Source of the DNA: Paracoccaceae bacterium
GTDB lineage: Bacteria; Pseudomonadota; Alphaproteobacteria; Rhodobacterales; Rhodobacteraceae
DNA: 64,000 bases
Reading direction: 5' to 3'
Assembly (NCBI GenBank): GCA_014872875.1
Contig: WKFI01000019.1
Span: forward strand, 434,001 to 498,000
The notes beneath the pieces are model-generated. The model saw only the letters and a program-made list of their open reading frames with translations. It made no database searches and was not told the DNA's origin. The position numbers were made by a program, and so were the translations under genes. Numbering within the stretch: the first letter of the stretch is position 1; each line of letters begins with the position of its first letter. Below, in pieces: positions 57,997 through 64,000 of the stretch.

Positions 57997-59034
57997 ATGA
58001 AACAGATGTTAAAAACCGGCGTCGCGGCATTGGCTTTGAGCATTGCCGCCAACGCCGCAGCAGCAGAAGGCAAACTGGTAATCTATCACTGGTTTGAATA
58101 CATGCCTCAGGAACTTTTGGACAAGTTCACCGCCGAAACCGGCATCGAAGTGACCATGGACACCTACGATTCCAACGAAGCGATGCTGGCGTCGCTCAAG
58201 GCTGGTGCGATCGGGACATATGACGTCGCCGTACCGGGTGACTACATGGTGACCATCATGGCTGGCGAAGGCCTGCTGGACACTATCGCCGAAGGTGAAT
58301 TGCAGAACAAAGGAAATATCGCGCCGGAATGGGCTGATCCCAGTTTTGACCCGGGTCGCAAGCACTCGATTCCATATCAGTGGGGATCCACCAGTTTCTC
58401 GGTCAATCGGGACGTTTACCAAGGTGACATCAACACGACCGACATTCTGTTCAACCCGCCTGCAGAGCTGTCCGGAAAGATCAACATGCTGGACAGCCAA
58501 GGTGAAGTCACTGCCATGGCGTCCCTGCACCTGGGCATGGAGCAGTGTTCGACCGACCGTGAAAAGCTGAAAGCCCTGAACGCAATGTTGCAGGAAGCCA
58601 AAGGCCATTGGGCCTCCTTCAACTCGGATACGGCCAAGGAAGTGCTGGTTTCCGGGGACGCCGCAGTCGGCCAGATATATGACGGGTTCGGGGCCAAAGC
58701 TCGTGAAGAAGGCGCGAATGTGGAGTACGCCTTCCCAACCCAGGGCTATGTCGTTTGGATGGACAACGTGGTTCTGCTGAAAGATGCACCGAACCGCGAT
58801 AACGCGCTGAAGTTCCTCGATTTCTTGTTGGAACCTGAAAACATCGCCGCTGTATCCAACTTTGCTCGCTACGGCGCTGGCGTAAAGGGTGTCTCTGAAT
58901 TCCTTGACCCTGCACTGGCTACTCTGCCCGAAGCAAACCCCCCTGCTGATGCGGGCGCAGGTGTCTTCATCGAGGTATGCGATGAACAGACACAAGCCGT
59001 GTATGACCAGATCTGGACAAACTTGAAAAAGTAA
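57997..59034 (+). CDS. Polyamine-type ABC transporter substrate-binding protein (PotD-like)
   Basis: 345 aa from the ATG at 57997, which has GGAGAG five bases upstream; the ATG at 57985 lacks a ribosome site. Signal peptide about 1-23 (ANAAAAEG). Mature start LVIYHWFEYMPQELLDKFTAETGIEVTMDTYDSNEAMLASLKAGAIGTYDVAVPGDYMV is the PotD/PotF hallmark. YQWGSTSFSVNRDVYQGD and YVVWMDNVVLLKDAPNRDNALKFLDFLLEPENI follow. The acidic residues that bind polyamine in PotD cannot be verified without a structure alignment. Last gene of the operon, followed by a terminator. Confidence 0.93.
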   Translation: MKQMLKTGVAALALSIAANAAAAEGKLVIYHWFEYMPQELLDKFTAETGIEVTMDTYDSNEAMLASLKAGAIGTYDVAVPGDYMVTIMAGEGLLDTIAEGELQNKGNIAPEWADPSFDPGRKHSIPYQWGSTSFSVNRDVYQGDINTTDILFNPPAELSGKINMLDSQGEVTAMASLHLGMEQCSTDREKLKALNAMLQEAKGHWASFNSDTAKEVLVSGDAAVGQIYDGFGAKAREEGANVEYAFPTQGYVVWMDNVVLLKDAPNRDNALKFLDFLLEPENIAAVSNFARYGAGVKGVSEFLDPALATLPEANPPADAGAGVFIEVCDEQTQAVYDQIWTNLKK

Positions 59035-59041
59035 CTCCCCC

Positions 59042-59095
59042 GGTCCGCAAGGACCTCGGGCCCTGGGCGAGCTCCTTCGCCTGGGGCCTTTTTTC
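59042..59095 (+). terminator. Rho-independent terminator of the third transport operon
   Basis: GGTCC-GCAA-GGACC (59042-59055) and then GGCCCTGGGCGA (59059-59070) pairing with TCGCCTGGGGCC (59077-59088) with two mismatched positions, followed by a run of six T (59089-59094). The second hairpin plus T run is a classic intrinsic terminator, placed 25 bases after the binding-protein stop. Confidence 0.85.
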
Positions 59096-59111
59096 TTCGG
59101 GATGGGCCGCC

Positions 59112-59777
59112 CTAAACGCTGAAAGCAAGGATCTGACTGATCTGTGTCAGGCCACGCCCGGATTGTTCCGACCATGTGTTGAATGCAGTCTGGGTCGCCG
59201 CAAGGTCGCGCTTCGAGCTGGGGGCCTTGTCCACGATACCCTCGGCGATCAACCGCGCGACTACGTCAGGCGACAGAATGAAACCGTCCCGACCCATGCT
59301 GCGCAGCATGCGTTGGCCGGTGACGGCACCAAGCCGCGATCCTTGTTTCGAGACCATCTGCAAAAGTCCGACAAAATCCGACGCCGGCCAAGCAGCAAAG
59401 AACGCGCCTGCACTGCCGTGATCCCGCGCAAGATCGCACACAAAGCGGGCATTTTCGACAGCGGCCATGATCTTGGCCCCATTCCGGACAATGCCGGTAT
59501 CTGACAGAAGTCTGTCCATATCTTCATCGTGAAAAAAGGACACACGCACCGGGTCGAACCCTAAAAAAGCACGCTCGAAACCATCCCACTTGGCTTCTAT
59601 TACCTTCCAATTGAACCCGGCCTGAAACAAGCACTTTGTCATTGCCGCCAACCACCGATCATCTGTGGTTTTGGCCAGATGTTCACGTGACAGAGGTATG
59701 CTCAACATCTTTTCCAGCGCTTCAGCGCCGCCTTTGCGGTCGGCCGCAATTGCGTAAATTTCTTCAAAACGCCTCAT
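59112..59777 (-). CDS. DNA-3-methyladenine glycosylase I-like protein without zinc ligands
   Basis: 221 aa. The middle matches Tag: FQAGFNWKVIEAKWDGFERAFLGFDPVRV, DMDRLLSDTGIVRNGAKIMAAVENARFVCDL (equivalent to QAGLSW and DAGIIRHRGKI in E. coli Tag). The four zinc ligands of E. coli Tag (two Cys and two His at the termini) are absent, and the catalytic-site Glu of the LEGQQAG motif is not conserved. It belongs to a Tag-like branch annotated as 3-methyladenine DNA glycosylase. Removal of alkylated bases is likely but unproven. Convergent with the transport operon. Confidence 0.72.
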   Translation of the reverse strand: MRRFEEIYAIAADRKGGAEALEKMLSIPLSREHLAKTTDDRWLAAMTKCLFQAGFNWKVIEAKWDGFERAFLGFDPVRVSFFHDEDMDRLLSDTGIVRNGAKIMAAVENARFVCDLARDHGSAGAFFAAWPASDFVGLLQMVSKQGSRLGAVTGQRMLRSMGRDGFILSPDVVARLIAEGIVDKAPSSKRDLAATQTAFNTWSEQSGRGLTQISQILAFSV

Positions 59778-59845
59778 GTGCTCTGCCTCTCTCGTGACCC
59801 GTGCGAGGTCAAAGGTAACGCCGCTGATCTCCTTGCAGCAAGATG

Positions 59846-60859
59846 TCAGGAAAGCGCCAATGTCCCGGCGACCCGCCGGGATGAAACGGAGTGTCCAAAA
59901 CTCTGAGCGCGCAATTCAGACGGCCCGACACCATAAGTTTTGCGAATCCATTCGTTCAAGTTGGCACGAGTACCAAACCCGGTTGCCACCGTGATCTCTG
60001 ACAATGACAGGCCGGAATGAACCAGCAATTGATGAGCGCGCTCGATACGCAACGCCCGATACGCCGTTAAAGGTGTCGTGCTGATCTTGTCCTGAAACCG
60101 CCGTTCCAGTTTACGAATCGAGATCCCGAGCTGCTCCGCCAGGTCGCGGATCTGCAAAGGCTCCTCGATATGCTCCTGCATCAGGTTCAGAACCGACAGG
60201 ATCAACGGATCGCCCTTCGCTTGACGGCTCAGCGCTAGGATCGTTTTGCTTTTGGGCGCTGCAGCGTGGGTTGTCAGCCCCAGGTAGTCCCCGACCGCAC
60301 CGGCCACGAATTGGCCGTGGTCATCCTTGATCATGGTCAGGAACAGCGGAAGCGCCGCAAAGACACTGATCGCGCTCAGGATACGCCCCGATTGTGTATG
60401 AGGTGTTGCTTCCTTGGCCTGCGCCAGCTGCTCTTCGCTCGCCGCAGCTGCAAAGTTCGGGTGGATTGCAAGATCCCGCGCCATGCTGTCGGAAGCAAAG
60501 CCGGACAGAAACACGGCCCCACCGATCAGAACAGCACGCGGAGCCAGGCGGAACGTCCGGGTCAACCATCCACGTTGCGTCTTGTTCGGGGTCCAACGGC
60601 TTTGCAGGTCACCAAGAAAAACAGGAGTGCGGCGCGGGCCATATGTTGCAGGCTCGACGCTCGCTACAGTCATGGTCTGAACCGACACGGAATATGCAGC
60701 CGTCCCAAGAAGCTCATTCGCGGCCTGAAACAAATCCAGGATCATCCGGGCAGCGGATCGGGACTCTCCATCGGGAATGATAACGTCGATGAAATGCTGT
60801 GCCGAGACAGACGAAGCGCCCACGACCTTACCCTTCTGCAACGGTGTAAGACAGGTCAT
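59846..60859 (-). CDS. GlxA/AraC-family transcriptional regulator
   Basis: 337 aa from the ATG at 60859 (AAGGAG nine bases upstream; GTG 60862 and ATG 60868 are alternatives). Residues about 25-180 form a DJ-1/PfpI-like domain (FIDVIIPDGESRSAARMILDLFQAANELLG, APRAVLIGGAVFLSGFASDSMARDLAI). The C-terminal about 100 residues are a double HTH of AraC type (LQIRDLAEQLGISIRKLERRFQDKISTTPLTAYRALRIERAHQLL, LSLSEITVATGFGTRANLNEWIRKTYGVGPSELRAQ). Members control betaine, choline or carnitine catabolism in some bacteria; whether this one acts on gcv is unknown. The gcvP terminator lies inside its leader. Confidence 0.88.
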   Translation of the reverse strand: MTCLTPLQKGKVVGASSVSAQHFIDVIIPDGESRSAARMILDLFQAANELLGTAAYSVSVQTMTVASVEPATYGPRRTPVFLGDLQSRWTPNKTQRGWLTRTFRLAPRAVLIGGAVFLSGFASDSMARDLAIHPNFAAAASEEQLAQAKEATPHTQSGRILSAISVFAALPLFLTMIKDDHGQFVAGAVGDYLGLTTHAAAPKSKTILALSRQAKGDPLILSVLNLMQEHIEEPLQIRDLAEQLGISIRKLERRFQDKISTTPLTAYRALRIERAHQLLVHSGLSLSEITVATGFGTRANLNEWIRKTYGVGPSELRAQSFGHSVSSRRVAGTLALS

Positions 60860-60875
60860 CACGTCCATCTCCTTC

Positions 60876-60915
60876 GGAAAAATCTTCGGCCAGATCAGCT
60901 ATTAACTGGCCGAAG
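60876..60915 (-). terminator. Intrinsic terminator after gcvP
   Basis: On the minus strand CTTCGGCCAG (60906-60915) pairs perfectly with CTGGCCGAAG (60884-60893) over a 12-base loop and is followed by ATTTTT. It lies 54 bases beyond the gcvP stop and directly before the ribosome site of the AraC gene, so it probably separates gcv from the regulator. Confidence 0.75.
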
Positions 60916-60925
60916 CAGTTGATGT

Positions 60926-60955
60926 GCTCCCGGTCCGATGGATCGGTCCGGGAGC
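60926..60955 (-). repeat. 30-base near-perfect palindrome after gcvP
   Basis: GCTCCCGG, T, CCGAT, GG, ATCGG, T, CCGGGAGC: all bases pair except one T-T mismatch. It starts 13 bases beyond the gcvP stop and precedes the terminator. No T run. It may be an mRNA 3'-end stability hairpin or a dimer binding site for a regulator. Confidence 0.5.
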
Positions 60956-60968
60956 AGAGCCTGTTGGA

Positions 60969-63824
<2,856 letters not shown>

Positions 63825-63852
63825 GTTCTTTGGTCCTTGTTTGGGCAATGTT

Positions 63853-63876
63853 CCCGCCGAACCACTGCCCGGCGGG
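63853..63876 (-). promoter_or_regulatory. Intercistronic hairpin between gcvH and gcvP
   Basis: CCCGCCG (63853-63859) pairs perfectly with CGGCGGG (63870-63876) across a ten-base loop, in the 63-base gap between gcvH and gcvP. No T run follows. It may tune the relative amounts of H and P protein. Confidence 0.45.
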
Positions 63877-63887
63877 GTTAGGATGCT

Positions 63888-64000
63888 TTAGCCGATCAGG
63901 GCTTTGTATCCGTCCAGATCCATAAGATCTTCCAGCTGGGACGCATCGGACAGCTTGATCTTGTAGATCCAGGCGTCGCTTTCAGGGCTTTCATTCAGTG
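63888..64000 (-). CDS. gcvH: Glycine cleavage H protein, C-terminal part (5' cut by window edge)
   Basis: The last 37 codons of gcvH run into the window edge. The visible sequence LNESPESDAWIYKIKLSD, then ASQLEDLMDLDGYKALIG and a TAA stop match GcvH C-termini (NESPYGxGWIxKI and LMD...Y). The lipoyl Lys region lies outside the window. GcvH shuttles the aminomethyl intermediate between P, T and L proteins. Same strand and spacing as expected for a gcvTHP operon. Confidence 0.93.
   Translation of the reverse strand, partial: LNESPESDAWIYKIKLSDASQLEDLMDLDGYKALIG

Overview
The window looks like a chromosomal segment of an alphaproteobacterium, most likely Rhodobacteraceae (Roseobacter group). The signs are moderate-to-high GC, the flagellar gene set with FlaF, FlbT, a FlgJ N-domain-only rod-binding protein and DUF1217, Hint-domain surface proteins, several Pot-type (polyamine/opine/amine) ABC transporters, and a TMADH-like amine dehydrogenase with an M20 hydrolase. 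Coding density is high. I saw no tRNA, rRNA, insertion sequence, phage or CRISPR.

Layout. (1) 1-5.2 kb: three secreted-type paralogues, two of them with a choice-of-anchor-L head and two with a Hint domain, one Hint nucleophile changed to Ser; one operon also encodes a glutamate-receptor-like channel protein. (2) 5.6-14.3 kb: housekeeping genes dapE, a GNAT, a DUF2064 enzyme, rnr, a GST divergent from a WYL-type regulator, a MltB-type lytic transglycosylase and a Bcr/CflA exporter. (3) 14.4-27.1 kb: two amine-transport operons around a class III aminotransferase and a GntR/FCD regulator; the second operon ends in a PuuB-like FAD oxidase. A TGATCA-centred operator candidate overlaps the predicted -10 of both the aminotransferase and the second operon. 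(4) 27.1-28.0 kb: an APH-like kinase. (5) 28.1-46.2 kb: a flagellar island with hook, rod, L-ring, flagellin, export apparatus and ATPase genes. Major flagellar genes (fliF, fliG, fliM/N, fliP, flgE, flgK, flgL, flgI, motAB) are not in it. (6) 46.5-59.1 kb: a catabolic cluster with a flavin monooxygenase, RidA-like protein, DUF1028 protein, aldehyde dehydrogenase, LysR regulator, TMADH-like demethylase, M20 amidohydrolase and a complete third Pot-type transporter. (7) 59.1-64 kb: a Tag-like glycosylase, a GlxA/AraC regulator, gcvP and the 3' end of gcvH.

How the parts fit. Regions 3, 6 and 7 read as nitrogen and one-carbon acquisition from small amines: uptake by Pot-type transporters, then transamination or flavin oxidation of primary amines in region 3. 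Region 6 is inferred to oxidise, hydrolyse and N-demethylate an N-methylated compound, with glycine cleavage nearby. The substrate of region 6 is not shown by the sequence and is the most interesting open question here.
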